Assembly: GCA_963575745.1 (NCBI GenBank)
Contig: CAUYUJ010021044.1
Span: forward strand, 85,001-145,711
Reading direction: 5' to 3'
From: Prorocentrum cordatum
Taxonomy: Eukaryota > Sar > Dinophyceae > Prorocentrales > Prorocentraceae
Length of the DNA: 60,711 nucleotides
Of this stretch, positions 20,735 to 31,700 are shown piece after piece. The notes beneath the pieces were generated by a model. It searched no databases and was not told where the DNA came from. It saw nothing but the letters and a program-made list of their open reading frames with translations. Made by a program: the position numbers and the translations under genes. Position 1 is the stretch's first letter. Each line of letters starts with the position of its first letter.

Positions 20735-20952
20735 AGTGGGACGCGCTCGTCTGCTCGTGGGAGGACGTGGCCTACCCGGCCGCGGAGCCCCCTGCGCCCC
20801 AGGCGTACCGCCGCGCGCCCGGCGGGCAGCCCCCGCCGGCGGTGCCGCGGGGGGAGGCCGCGCCGCCCGCCGCCGCTGCGCCCTCATGGGGCGGTGCCGG
20901 CGTCCCGCGCGCGGGCGCTCGGGCCGCGGCGCGCGAGGGCGGCTTCGTGTGA
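20735..20952 (+). CDS. Coding-like terminal exon
   Basis: After TTGCGAG (possible AG acceptor) one frame has almost only G/C third positions and reads QWDALVCSWEDVAYPAAEPP, a Pro/Ala/Arg-rich low-complexity middle and AREGGFV before a TGA stop at 20950-20952. The Trp-containing start and the abrupt loss of bias after the stop argue for a real last exon on the plus strand. It may belong with 17375-17733. No family is recognised. Confidence 0.4.
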
Positions 20953-21013
20953 GCGCGGGGCGGGCAGCCCGTCGCCCGCACGCTGGCCGCCCTGCCCCAG
21001 AGGAGGAGAAGGT

Positions 21014-21300
21014 GCCGAGAGGCCTCCTCCTCCTTCTCCTCCTCTCCTCCTCCTCCTCCTCCTCCTCCTCCTCCTCCTCCTCCGCCTCCTCCTCCTCCTC
21101 CTCCTCCTCCCCTCCGCCTCCTCCTCCTCCTCCCCCTCCGCCTCCTCCTCCTCCTCCTCCCCTCCTCCTCCTCCCCCTCCTCCTCCCCCTCCTCCTCCCC
21201 CTCCTCCTCCTCCTCCTCCTCCTCCCCCTCCTCCTCCTCCTCCTCCTCCTCCTCCTCCCCCTCCTCCTCCTCCCCCTCCGCCTCCTCCTCCTCCTCCTCG
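21014..21300 (+). repeat. Long imperfect (TCC)n tract
   Basis: About 285 bp of TCC/CCCTCC repeats, pyrimidine-only on the plus strand except for scattered G. Long Pro, Leu, Glu and Gly frames through it are artefacts. Confidence 0.95.
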
Positions 21301-21469
21301 CCGCCCTTCCTCGTCGCCACGGCCAGATTCGCCCCTCGGAGTCCTGGTCGGCGCGGGCCCCGCGTGTATATCGGCCGTGTCGCTCCGACGCTGCCCCCCC
21401 CTCCCTCCTCGGCCTCCTCCGCCGCGGGGCTCTCGTGGTGGTTGTGAAGGGCGTGAGTCGGGGGTGGAC

Positions 21470-21610
21470 AGAACCCCCAACAGCGAGCGAGCGGGAGCCC
21501 CCTCCGAGACTCGCGGCAGCCCTGGCCGCGGCGACCGGCGAGGGGACGGCGGCCGCGGGCGCGGCGGGCGGAGCGGCAGCTCCTCGACTCCCAGAGGAAG
21601 GCGCCCCAGA
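21470..21610 (+). CDS. Ala/Pro-rich coding-like island
   Basis: One plus-strand frame reads PPPRLAAALAAATGEGTAAA and then APRLPEEGAPEGG with G/C-biased third positions. It is flanked on both sides by a recurring GTGGACAGAACCCC(C)AACAG(CG/TG) motif (about 21463 and 21622). The evidence for translation is only compositional. Confidence 0.2.
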
Positions 21611-21639
21611 GGGAGGGGTGGGTGGACAGAACCCCAACA

Positions 21640-21787
21640 GTGACACGTCGATTAGTGAATTGTCCGTTTTCGGTTCTCGAGAGGGCGCCGCGGCCGTAAT
21701 TTTTCAGGCTTGCGCCCGCCAGGTTTGGGCCTCAGGTCGTTTTCACTAAACCACGGTTTACTGAAGGGAGGTCTGTCCATCCCCGAG
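21640..21787 (+). repeat. Dispersed repeat, copy 1 (GTGACACG...CCCCGAG)
   Basis: It shares its start GTGACACGTC, TTTTCGGTTCTCGAG, GGCGCCGCGGCCGT, GCGCCCGCCAG and end CTGTCCATCCCCGAG with 51833-51938, in the same orientation. This copy is longer by an insertion around 21728-21770. No terminal duplication is visible. Confidence 0.85.
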
Positions 21788-22586
21788 TGAGCGCCCGATG
21801 GTTCCCCCCGTTCAGCGAACACACACTTTTTGGCATCGCGGCCGTGCCCGCGGCGGCACGGTTCATCCACAGCGAGCGACGCTGTGTGGGGGCTCTGGAG
21901 AGGGGGCAGCCATGAGAAGGGACGAGCGGGGGACTACAACATGTAGATTAGGTAGACCTGGGGTGAGCAGCTGCAGCAGCAGCAGCAGCAGCAGCAGCAG
22001 CTTCATGGCCGAAGCTGGACAAGTACGGGGGACAAGCTTAGCCGAGGGAACAAGACAGCGAGGGGCGTTCCCGACAAATACTTTCACACACACACACATA
22101 CACAAAACGAGCAATTATCGGGAGTCGGCCAACCTGCGAACCCTGCCCGAGATGACAGCTATTGCGGGCGGGGATCACATTATCCATATCCACGGCCTCG
22201 CGGTCGGCCATATCGCACAATGCGTACTTTATTTTCGTTGCGCGCTCCTCGCCACGGCTCTTGGGGGAGGCAGGGAGGGAGATAGATCTCCACCCCCAAT
22301 GGCCGCGGATCACGGTGGCCCGCTCCAGGACGCTTGGCCGCCCCCAGGCGCGGGGAGGCGCCGGCGAAAGCCAGTTCCACGTGGATGATTCGCTAACCCC
22401 CCTCTGCCATTCCCCTTCCTGCTGTCCGCCCTGATCCTCCTCGATCTCCAGTCCTCTCTCTCCTGCTCTTGGATCCGTGCCCCTCGGGCGCGAACTTCGA
22501 TCTTCGATCCTCCTGCTTTTCGACCCGCGGCCTCCGGGGCTCGAGGCTCGGTCTTCGATCCACCTGATCCTCTTTTTGCTCCGCGG
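21788..22586. other. No supported gene
   Basis: It holds an (AGC)n tract at 21967-22001 and a CA-rich stretch near 22083-22104. Otherwise no recognisable feature is seen. Confidence 0.5.
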
Positions 22587-22913
22587 CCGCGTGAGAGGCA
22601 CCGCGGCGTCCAGGAGCGGCCGGCGGCGCGGGCGCGCCAGGCCGCCGCGCGGCAGCTCGGTCAAGTGGGCCTGCCTCCTGGTCGCCCTCCTCCTCGGCCG
22701 CCCCGCCCTCCTCGCCCTCCCTCCCCCCTCCACTGCTGCTCGGCGCGAGAGGAGCTCCTGCTCGCGGACCCCGCGCCGCACGCGGCGGGCGAGGAGGCGC
22801 TGCGCGACTGGGCGGTCGGCTCCCGCCTCTTTGCGGCGGGGGCGGGTCGTCGTCGCCGCTGTCATCGGCCCCGGGGTGCCCTCCATCCGCGGCCAGGGGC
22901 CACGACGTATTGA
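22587..22913 (+). CDS. Coding-like ORF, possible two exons
   Basis: One plus-strand frame stays open from about 22570 to 22913. The first part (ERHRGVQERPAARARQAAAR, about 22572-22664) and the last (EELLLADPAPHAAGEEALRD then WAVGSRLFAAG, about 22749-22845) are G/C-third-biased and look like protein. The middle is a pyrimidine-rich Pro/Arg string ending CGCGAG and could be an 85-bp intron (CTCG|GTCAAG ... GCGAG|AGGAG). No family is recognised. Confidence 0.35.
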   Translation, partial: PRERHRGVQERPAARARQAAARQLGQVGLPPGRPPPRPPRPPRPPSPLHCCSAREELLLADPAPHAAGEEALRDWAVGSRLFAAGAGRRRRCHRPRGALHPRPGATTY

Positions 22914-23714
22914 GTCGGGCATGTCCCTCTTCGGGGGCGGAAAAGAGGGGGGTGATGACTAGGGGGGGGGATATCATGGTGGGGGCCATGGTATTTTCCC
23001 AAATGTTATGGCGCCTCTTCTTATTTCATTACGTCCCTGGCCCCCCCGCTGGGCCGCGAACATGCCGCTAGTCATGATTTGCACCACCCCCTCTTGGCCG
23101 CTTCCGACCTCTGCAGGAGGAGAATCCAAGAATGGTAAGAAAGTAGTCTGGTGACGACGTTTCGATTGTGTCTCGACTATGCTTGAAACGGTTTGGCGAT
23201 GTTGTATCTGTCCTCCAGAATCCGTTTGCAGGGCAGGAGGGCAAGCCAGACCTGAGGCTGCGAGCAGCGCGTGGCGTCACTCCGTGAGCGAGCCAAGGGC
23301 TGCGAAGCCCAGGCTGCGAAGATGAACATGTAAGTCTGAGGGGGTATCGCCCTGTCGCTGGACCAGTCGGGGCCCCTCGTCCCCCGCCTGGTGTCGAAAA
23401 GGTATCTTTTGATGCGCGCCTCTTCCCCACCCCCTGCCACAGTTTTGCCACTTGCGAGGCTGTCCCGTGGTGGGGGTCTGCCTCAAACGAGCCTTCCCCG
23501 GCTCTCCCTTGGCTCTCTCCCTCCCGCCCTCGCCCCTCATCTTCCCTCCTCGTCCTCCTGTTTGCGGGCGGCCGGCCGGCTTCCCCGCGGCCCCAACGCT
23601 TCAAGGGCAGAAGGAAGCACAGAGAGGAGGAGGGGGTGAGGGAGAGGAGAGAGAGAGAGAGAGAGGAAAGAGAGAGAGAGAGGAAAGAGAGAGAGAGAGA
23701 GAAAAGAGAGAGAG
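22914..23714. other. No gene; purine tract at 3' end
   Basis: No supported gene is seen. A (GA)n tract occupies 23636-23714 and leads directly into the left target-site duplication of the large retrotransposon. Confidence 0.6.
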
Positions 23715-23731
23715 AGAAGCAGAAGTAGAGA
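23715..23731. repeat. Left target-site duplication of the 16-kb element
   Basis: AGAAGCAGAAGTAGAGA occurs here and again at 39743-39759. On its left is (GA)n. The right copy is followed by (GA)n. The original target therefore seems to have been a (GA)n tract interrupted by this 17-mer. Confidence 0.75.
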
Positions 23732-24097
23732 TCGGACAAGTAGGCGGACCTGGGTCCGTCCGCGAGGCGCACTGCGGTGCGACAACTCGCATGCACTATT
23801 TGCGGCGGTGCAGCCTTAAGATACGAGGGCGGGCTACAAAACCCCCTCCCCCGGCGCAGTGCGACTGACGCTACAGACGGCGGACAGACGATGAAGATCT
23901 CACCTGACAGACCGCGTGAGGTAAAAGGCCCCAACAAGAAAGGCGACGTGCTGGCACGTGGCTAGGCGGCTTGGCGGACCGCCAGTTGGGCGCTTGGCCG
24001 CTAAGCGGCGCGCAGTGACGGGGCACCCCCCGCCCCCACGCCCTGACACCGTGGACGCGGAGCCACACGTACACACGGGCAGGCAGAAAGGAGGAGA
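23732..24097 (-). other. 3' region of the 16-kb element
   Basis: This is the 366 bp between the stop of the RT block and the left target duplication. It is GC-rich with no long open frame in the element's sense and no terminal A-run or simple repeat tail. Confidence 0.5.
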
Positions 24098-27000
24098 TCA
24101 GCGCGGGGCACCAGGTGGAGCGCCGCGGAACGATGACAACATAGCTTGGATGTTGAGTGACGGCACGACACCATCGGGCGAGGTCGTGAGCAGCTCGGCG
24201 AAGGCTCGCCCAGCGCTGTGGAGGCGCTGGAGTAGAGGACCTTGACGAGCTTGGGCAGCGGCGAGGTCCGCGGCGAGAGCTAAGCACCTCTGCTGAAGGG
24301 CAGCCATAGCCTGTGACAGCTCGGTTTCACGGTCGGTGAGAGGTGGCTGCTCAGTGACATCCGCCGAGGATCTCGAGACAGAGGCGAGGTCCTCGGTACG
24401 CCTGTCCAGGTGGGCTAGCGGCGTGCGGGACCCTGAACGCTGACGTCCGTCACCCTTAAAAGGTGACTGGAGGGGCCGGCGCGACCCCAGGGCTGGAGCC
24501 GCTAGGGCCGCGCCCCGAGAGGTCAGGGGAGCCGCTTCCTCTCGCTCAGCAACGGAGGAAGCGTGGGTGGGGCACGAGGGCCTGTCTGGTTTAGTACCCT
24601 GCGGGGGGGCTGAAGCCGCCCCCGCGGGTCGCTGACGATGGGGAGGCGGAGTGGTATGCGCGGTGGGACCAGTCGTGATGCCGTGCAAGGCCGCTGAGGT
24701 CGGTCGCGTAGAGGGTTGGTGACTCGGTGGGGCGGCATGGTCGGCAGCGTGTGGTGTCGGCGGTGCGTCCTCAATGCCACCCAATCCTCGGGGGGCACTC
24801 GGGTCGTGGTCGGCGTCTTGGCGGTGACCGATATCGTCGTATGTGGGCGTTAACGCTCTTGGGGACGGCGTCGCAGTAGGGTTTGCGAGGTTTCCCGACG
24901 GGGCGGGGTTTTCGTTGGCTGGTCCGTCGTCCAAAGCGTCCGATCCCCCACCGAGGCTGAAAAGGTCATCGTCCTGCTCATCAGCGTCTTGAAAAGGAAC
25001 GGCGTTGTCATGTGGGTGGGCTGACGCACTCAATGGCGGAGTCGGGGGCGCCGTGCGGGTGCCCGCCGGGGCAGGGTTGGCGCTGGCTGACTCGTCGCCC
25101 AGGAAGTCCAAACCTCCACCAAAGCCGAACGGGTCGTCCTCCTGTTCGTCGAATAACACCCGTTGGGCCTCGGCCCAGAGCTCGTCGGGGTTTTGTGGGA
25201 TGTCTGGTCCAGCCGCGGGTGGAGCCTGGTCAGACAGCAGGGGATTTGGTTCCATTTTGTTTAGTTCTGCAGCAGTGAACCCAGCCCTGCGGTGTGGGAG
25301 AGGAAGTGTACGATGTCTCCGCTCGTAGATGGCAACGGCGACTCCATGGAGCACGGTCGCTTGGCGGTGACGTGCTTTGGCAGCTTCAACGATGTCGTCT
25401 GGAAGGTTGTGAGTACGTGCCGCCGCTGTGGCGAGGGCGTCCGCCTGACGATTGAACTCCTCCGCGATGGGCCCGATGAGCCCGAGGTCGATGCCCGTGT
25501 CGCCCTGGTGGCTAGCGACTTTCTCTACGCGGAACATGTTTGGCTTGGCCATGACACATCGGTGGACCTTTTCCCAGAACTCCACGTGCGTGCCCTGCGG
25601 AGGTGAGTGTCCGTCGATGATCCTTTGGAAGCCGTCGACCACCGCCTGGTTGTCCACGAAGACGTGTACGGGCCGTTCAGCACATGCCGTGAGGTGGACA
25701 ATGGCGAGGGTCTCCGCAAGCTGTGCGTTCTGCGTGATGCCGTGAACGCGCGCACTGTAGTTCATGCGGTGGTCGATGCCGTAGTAGACGCCGTAGCCCG
25801 CTCTTGCAAGCAAAGGGATGGCTTGGTTGGTGCATGCACCGTCCGTGGCAGCGTAGACCCATGTCCAACCAGTGTCGTGGTCAAGGTAAGTGGTGTAGGA
25901 GTCCTGGGCTGAAGCCGCAGGATCTCCCTCAGGCGGGGGCCGCGGTATGGGTTGAGGTAGCGGGTCCCTCGCGAGGTCGGCTTGCAGATCGAGGAGGGCT
26001 GGGTCCTCATCGAAGAGCCCGCAATGTCTTGTGTGCGGAGGAAGGCGGGCCCACTGCTCGTCACTGATGAGGGTGGTGAGAGGGACTCTTTCACGGGCCC
26101 AGCACTTGCAGTCACGCACAGTGTGCTCCTGAGTTTCCTCTTCCTCATCACAGTAACGGCAAATAGGGCTGGGATCAGCGGACGTATTTGATCGAGAACG
26201 TCGCTGTTGGGTGTGGTCCCCGCCCGACAGGTAGTTTAAGAGGAGCGCCAGCTGCCATGCGTTGCATTTGGCAGCTCCTTTGGTGCGGGCGAGCCACGTG
26301 CTGGCGAAAAGGTCGAGGCCCTGTCTGACCGAAGCTAGGTGTCCAAGGTCATGACGCCGTGGCTTGATTTTTCTCAGAAAGGCTCTGCGTTGCGAGGCGC
26401 GCAGCATGTGAAGGAAGGCGTTTTGGGGAAGGTTCAGCCAACTGATCTGACAGCCCCAGTCGTCGTACATGGTGCCAAATGTGGGCCAAGTCCAACGGAG
26501 CTGCTGAAGCGTCTGAACAAGTCGTCCAACAGGTCCTCCGCCAAAAAGGGTCTGGACATGGTGTTGGAGATCCCTGACGAGGCCGCAGAGAGTGGCGTCG
26601 CGGTTGACCTGTCGCCGCAGGCACAGGAAGACTTCACGCTGCATAATGGCGTCAATCTCCAGGGCGTGCCCTGGGACGCACACGGCCATGAGAGTCCAAA
26701 ACTCGACCCACCTGTTTCCCTTGGGGCGGATAGCCGCCTTAAGGGCATGGTTGTAGGCAGTTTTGACGGGGCCTGATGGGGCTTGGATGTCAGTGCCCGT
26801 GGTACAGACGCTGGCAGCAAGGGAGCGGGCGTGCCGCGCCTTAATACGCATCGGAGATGGGAGCTTGCCAATACGCGGCAGGCGACTAGTCGCCCTGCGA
26901 ACACGGGCGTCAGCGGTGGCCGTGAGGTTGAGCGCGGCTGGAGCCGGCGCTGCCTCGGCGTTGATGTAACTTCCGACGAGCTTGAAGGAGTCGACCACGC

Positions 27001-28754
27001 GTAAGGGCCGTTCCGCCAAGGTGAGCTGGGTAACGGCGGTGTGAAGCTCGTCAGTAAGCGCCCACCCCGCCACTTTTCCAGGATGAATGCGTTGACCAGA
27101 AAATCGATCAAACTTGGCGGTTTCATCAAGAGATTTCTGCAACTCGGGCGCGGTGTGGGTAGTGGAGTTGCTGTCGTCAACAAAAGTAGTGCTGAGTGAC
27201 CGCGGCACGTAACGATGCTGTCTCTTGGTCCAGACGCACATGAGCAGCTTAATGTCGTCCAGGGACCAAGAGCTTCCCTGGAGGTGACCGTTTGTCCTGG
27301 CCAGTTCCTTAGAGTACGCACCGTTCATGCGGATGTAACGTTTGTGGCGCCTGTAGAAGTTTCTGCGGACAGTAACGATGTCTTGGGGACACCCCGCGTG
27401 AAGCGCGAGGTTAAGGCATATGTCCGTGATGAGATAGTCGAAACACTTCTGACGGTCCAGGGCAGCTCCAGCCAAGGGAAGGAGAAGGGCTCTGGCGTGT
27501 TCGATGCGAAGGGCGAGAGAAGTGCTGACGTCCCCAATGGTAGCTTTGGGAACAGCGCCAAAACTCGTGGCGTGGGTCCATCCTTTCCGCCAGTCCGTGA
27601 GGCTGCGGTAAGCTGGTGCTTCCCACGCATACATCCAAACGGAAAGCACCGAGAGAAGTCGTTGGTCCGTTGGGAGTTCGCCTCGGCCTTTTCGGAGGCA
27701 CGGGTTTGGGACGTGGAGGAGGGGTTCTGGGATGGTGCCAGTGCGTTGCATAGCTCGTAGAACGCTGGCGAAGAGGCGAAGAATGTCGTCGGGAAGCTCC
27801 TTTGCCTCCTTAGTAGTCCAACCGTCCAGACCCCCCGCGCGTCTCGGTGAACGGGTGCGAATGAAGTGGATGAGTTGGTCGTCGGTGAGGTGGAAAGGGG
27901 TAGCTGGTGATGGCGTAGGCAGCTCCTGTCGGTACTCGTCGTAGAAGTCGGCCCACGTCGGCATGGCTTCGGCATCATGTCCCGCACGTGCGCGGTACCT
28001 GCCCAAGATGGGCTCCCAGGTGTCGACCATGAGCTTCAGCATGTCCTTGATGTTAGCAACAATGGCGTTGGCAGGGAGGATGTCGGGGACTTGCGCAGGT
28101 GGTGGTTCACGGGTGTGGTCTTCGTCGCTGTCCGTGTCGGGCGAACTACCGTCGCCGGGGCTGAAGCCGCCAGCTTCGGTGTCAGCGTCGCTGTCGTCCG
28201 TGCAAGCTTCGTCAGGTTTGAAGGCGTTGGTGTCGCAGTGGAGTTGCGTATCGTCAGGAGTGGTAGGCGTGCGGAGATACGCCGTGGGCGAGCTATCAGC
28301 AGCTCGTGCGTATATGGCCGCCTTTCGCCCGCTTGGCTCACGGACGCCCTCGGCCCATATCCTGATGCGTTCCGCCTTGGCACGGTTCGCGCGTCGCGCC
28401 AGCTCTAAGTCGAGATGTTGGATCAAAACGTCAAGGTGCTCCCCGTGCGGCACTGGCTCGTCTGGGGCCCAGGCCTCGGGGAATTCCAGGAGAACCGTGG
28501 GGCGCAGCTTGTGGCATAAGAGGCGGGCCGCGGCCCACGTGCAGTCGATGCGCTGCGCGAGGTACGGCGGGATAGCACGGCAATCTAGATGGTGGTGCTG
28601 TCCGATGAAACGGAGCTCGCAGAGTTGCCGATGGAGCTTGCGCAGTCGGTTCATGTGAATCGTGGAAGCTCCGTAGGTGGGGAACGCGCGGGGGACAACC
28701 GGTCGATCCTCGAACGTAGGCGTGAGCCCGTGCATGGTGGGGGGCTTCTTTTTT
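24098..28754 (-). CDS. Block 4: reverse transcriptase, CCHC finger, RNase H
   Basis: Reads genomic RNA into DNA at the nicked target. RT signatures in order are RAGGLDGWTTKEA (finger), LDRQKCFD (motif A, about 27435-27466), NGHLQGSSWS (motif B), STTFVDDSNST (motif C, about 27165-27195) and GQRIHPGKVAGWAL (motif D). A zinc knuckle CRYC...HTVRDC lies at about 26107-26165. The RNase H domain shows its D-E-D-D set as TDGACT (about 25850), QLAETLAI, FVDNQAVV (about 25650) and NRQADALA (about 25445), plus HQG. The remaining ~450 residues are Pro/Ala-rich, with DEQEDDPFGFGGG- and DDLFSLGGG-type acidic repeats and a C-terminal helical segment. No own start is evident: it lies +1 to block 3, and the switch falls at runs of six A and six C (plus-strand 28739-28754). 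A frame-neutral reading would make one polyprotein. Confidence 0.85.
24479..24513 (-). repeat. Hairpin H1 (TGGA loop)
   Basis: Plus-strand core GGC-TGGA-GCC plus bulged G. Outer arms CCCCAG and CTAGGG pair 5 of 6, with further pairing GCGCG/CGCGC. It lies in a linker of block 4. Confidence 0.7.
24597..24628 (-). repeat. Hairpin H2
   Basis: Core GGC-TGAA-GCC plus G. Arms GCGGGGG and CCCCCGC pair perfectly over 7 bp, and CCC/GGG continues after one unpaired base. Confidence 0.75.
25899..25926 (-). repeat. Hairpin H3
   Basis: Core GGC-TGAA-GCC plus G. Arms TCCTG and CAGGA pair perfectly. It encodes DPAASAQDS just before the RNase H domain. Confidence 0.75.
28147..28180 (-). repeat. Hairpin H4
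   Basis: Core GGC-TGAA-GCC plus G. The outer pairing is weaker (distal ACCG/CGGT). It encodes AGGFSPGD in the linker between the endonuclease and the RT. Confidence 0.6.
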
Positions 28755-31700
28755 GGGTTGGTGGGGCGGTGGAGGTGGCAGATCGCGTAGACGGGTGAGA
28801 TGGTACTCATGACTGGCCTCGTTAGCCAGGGTGAACATGCGCTCCACGTCGTCTCGTGCGTCGGCCTGCTCCATGCGGTCCTGGTACCGCCCAGCGATGA
28901 GGGTCCCAAGTGCTTGCAGCTCGTGCCCCTCATGAACTCCATCGTCGGGCGGGTAGGGCGTAGGGGCAAGAAGACGTCGGGCCGTATGGTCGAGGCGACT
29001 GAGGTCAAGCGTGACCTGCAGGCCAACGTGAGACTTCGCAGGCAAGTCGCGAAGGTAGCAGAAGTCGGTGACAAGGGATCGCGCCGCCTGGTTGGCAATG
29101 ATATAATCGATGCGCGAAGTGCGGGGGCACTTGGTGACGCGGTCCCAATCAGGGATATTGCCATAGGTGTGCATGGTGTGGTCTGGTGTGCCCTCAGCGA
29201 CGTTGGACCATCCGTGCTGCAACATGTGCAGAAGGTGTGGATTGTCGTCAATGTTCGTGTTGGCGTCCATGCAGATGAAGTAGGGTGCTGAGCCGACCCT
29301 AGCGGCGGCACAGTCAGCGAGCCGAAAGAGAGCTGTGCTGTCTCCTCCAGCAATCCCGTAAAGGCTCGCTATGTAGATCCCCGCGGGCCCATGGTTATTT
29401 CGTCGCCGCCTACGGCGGTGTTGAGTGCAGAGTGGGAGAAAGACCTCATGCCATCTTTTCTTGGCCTTGAGGGCGGCGATACAGGGCGCATTGTCGTCGA
29501 CAGTGGAGTCGACGATGGCATCCTTAGAGAGAATGGCGACCCCTCCCGAGGCGCCAGTGTTGCCCACAACGGTGTGATCAGTGCCGCCGTGGGCAGCTCT
29601 GCGCTGGGCTCGCGCCAGATCAAGGTCAGGCCCAAGACTGGCGTGGTATCCACCGTGGAGAGGATTGGCGGCGCTGGTAGCGATGGCTTGCCTAGTCGGC
29701 TTGGCATGTCGGGTCTCCTGCAGTGCTATGACAGCGGCGTTGTGGTCGACACCAAGGGCGGTGATGGTTGGCCAGTTCGCTGAGAGACTGGTGATGTTAA
29801 GGCTGACGAGGTGTATGGAGCGACCTGGCCCGTCTCCATCGGTGGAACTGGGGTTTGCGCGCCCCGCACGGTGAAGGTCAGCTTGGCCCTCGCCCCAGTA
29901 GGAGGCTTGGCCACAGTAGGAGCTCATGGCGTTACTATGGGCTAGCTTGATCGGGGCTGAAGCCGCCGTCAGGCCAACCATATAGGCGGGACACGGTCGG
30001 CACTGCGCCAGGGGGGGTTCATAAATATTAGTAAAAATGTCACGAAAATTCCTCCTCACTCCTGTACTATAGGGGACGAGGGGAGGAGAAGTGAGACGGC
30101 AGCAGTGGGAGAGGGAGGCGACTCCTCGATCCATCCTGCCGAACACAAAGACAAAAACGAGACAGCGGCGGCGGCCAGGCGCGGCGGCGGCACAACGCAC
30201 GCGCATGTACTGCGCACGCGCCACCGCTGGTCCCTCCTGCGGTGACACGCCCGCCCCGTCAGTGTCTTGATGAGCAGCATCTGGTGGAACGGCTCCAGCA
30301 GCACGATCGGAGGCCTGACGCTGGGCCTCGTCCATGCCCGCTGCCGTGAGGCCCACGTTGCGGACAGGGCTGATTCCCCGCGGGGCCGCAGCTGCCGCGG
30401 CAGCAGCCGAGGTGGCGGGGGCACCGCCCCGACTCTGAGGTGAGAGCGGTGAGCCCCCGCCAAAACCCGCCACAAGGTTCTTGACACGGTACTTGTTCTT
30501 GAACGGGTCGAAGGTTGGCGCCTCGTCGATGGGGACGATCACGCGGGTGGGCAGCTGCGGCTCGTGGTCCGTGGACGGCGTCGGCTCGAGGTCGACCTGG
30601 CTAGGGTCGATGACGCTGGCTCCGAAGCGTGGCACCACTTCGGGGGGTCGGCCATCGGCCTGAGTCTCGCGAGGCGGCGAGCTCGTGGAGCTCCCTGGGG
30701 CCTTGCGTGAACTGTGGCGGCTGCAGGTCCTGCTGCGCGGGACGCGCCCGCCCGTGTGACGGTCGCGTGGCGAAGTCGCCTGGGCATTAGCGCGCTCAGA
30801 ATCCGCCCTGCTCGGGGATCGGATCGGCGCCGCGCAGGGTGATGGGCTGGGCTGGCGAGAGGCGCTTGTGCCGCCTTCCGCCGTGGCTGTGGCCTGGTCG
30901 GGGTCGGCCGCGTCTGGGCGGGGGCTGACGTGGTGGGCGCTTCCCTCGCTGTGCCTCGGGGAGGCGCTGCGATGCGCCTGGATGCGCGTGAGGACGAGCG
31001 GGGTGAGCGGCTGCCTCTCCCGCACAGGTGGGGCAGGTTTGGCCTGGGCAGGGCGCAGTGCTGCAGCTACGTTTGGCGGGGGCGTGTGCTGGCGCGGTTG
31101 CCAAGCGCGCACGTTCGCATCGCGCCATCCTTCGGGGCGCCCAGCCCTGCCACGGTTTGTTGCAGCCCCCTGGGCTGAAGCCGCAGGGGTTATCACTGCA
31201 GGCTGGTTGCTGGAGGGGCCCTCATGTCGGCCTGAGTAAAGGCCCCAGGCGCGCGTGGACCCTGGCACTGGCGAGGTGGCCCTTAGGGCATGTAGGGGTG
31301 CACGCGAGTAGCCGCTGGCCGCTGGGTGAACCCTGGCGTTGGGGGCTTGGCCGTAGCTGGAGGCGGCTGCTCCAGCAGCCGCAGGCCTGGCACCTATGGG
31401 ACCACGGTGGTAGGCGGCAACTCCGTCATAGGCCGTGTTACCGCCTGTCGGGACTCGCGCAGGGGAGCGGTAGCGTGGTGTGCCCTGCTGTCCTGCGTCA
31501 CGTTGGTCCCGCTGCTGGATGCGCTGCTGGTGCTGTTGGTGACGCTGCCAGTCGGCTCTCGAGAGGGGACGGGTGTCGGGGAGGATGGTGGGCACGTCGG
31601 GCCGCTGCCAGCCCCGATAGACGTGCTCGAAGGCGTGGTCAGGGTAGGTCCCCCCTACGGGTGAGTATCGTCGCACATGCTCCGTGTAGTCGATGTTCTG

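Noticed and set aside
28745-28756. Canonical -1 slippery site A-AAA-AAG at the endonuclease/RT junction
   Set aside because: The word is present, but the RT frame is +1 (not -1) to the endonuclease frame, so a -1 slip would give the wrong frame.
28431-29353. Treating the 2653-codon and 1751-codon frames as two full overlapping proteins
   Set aside because: In the overlap the endonuclease signatures lie only in the first frame and disappear after about 28755, and the RT-side reading becomes protein-like only after it. The ends of both frames in the overlap are non-coding shadows.
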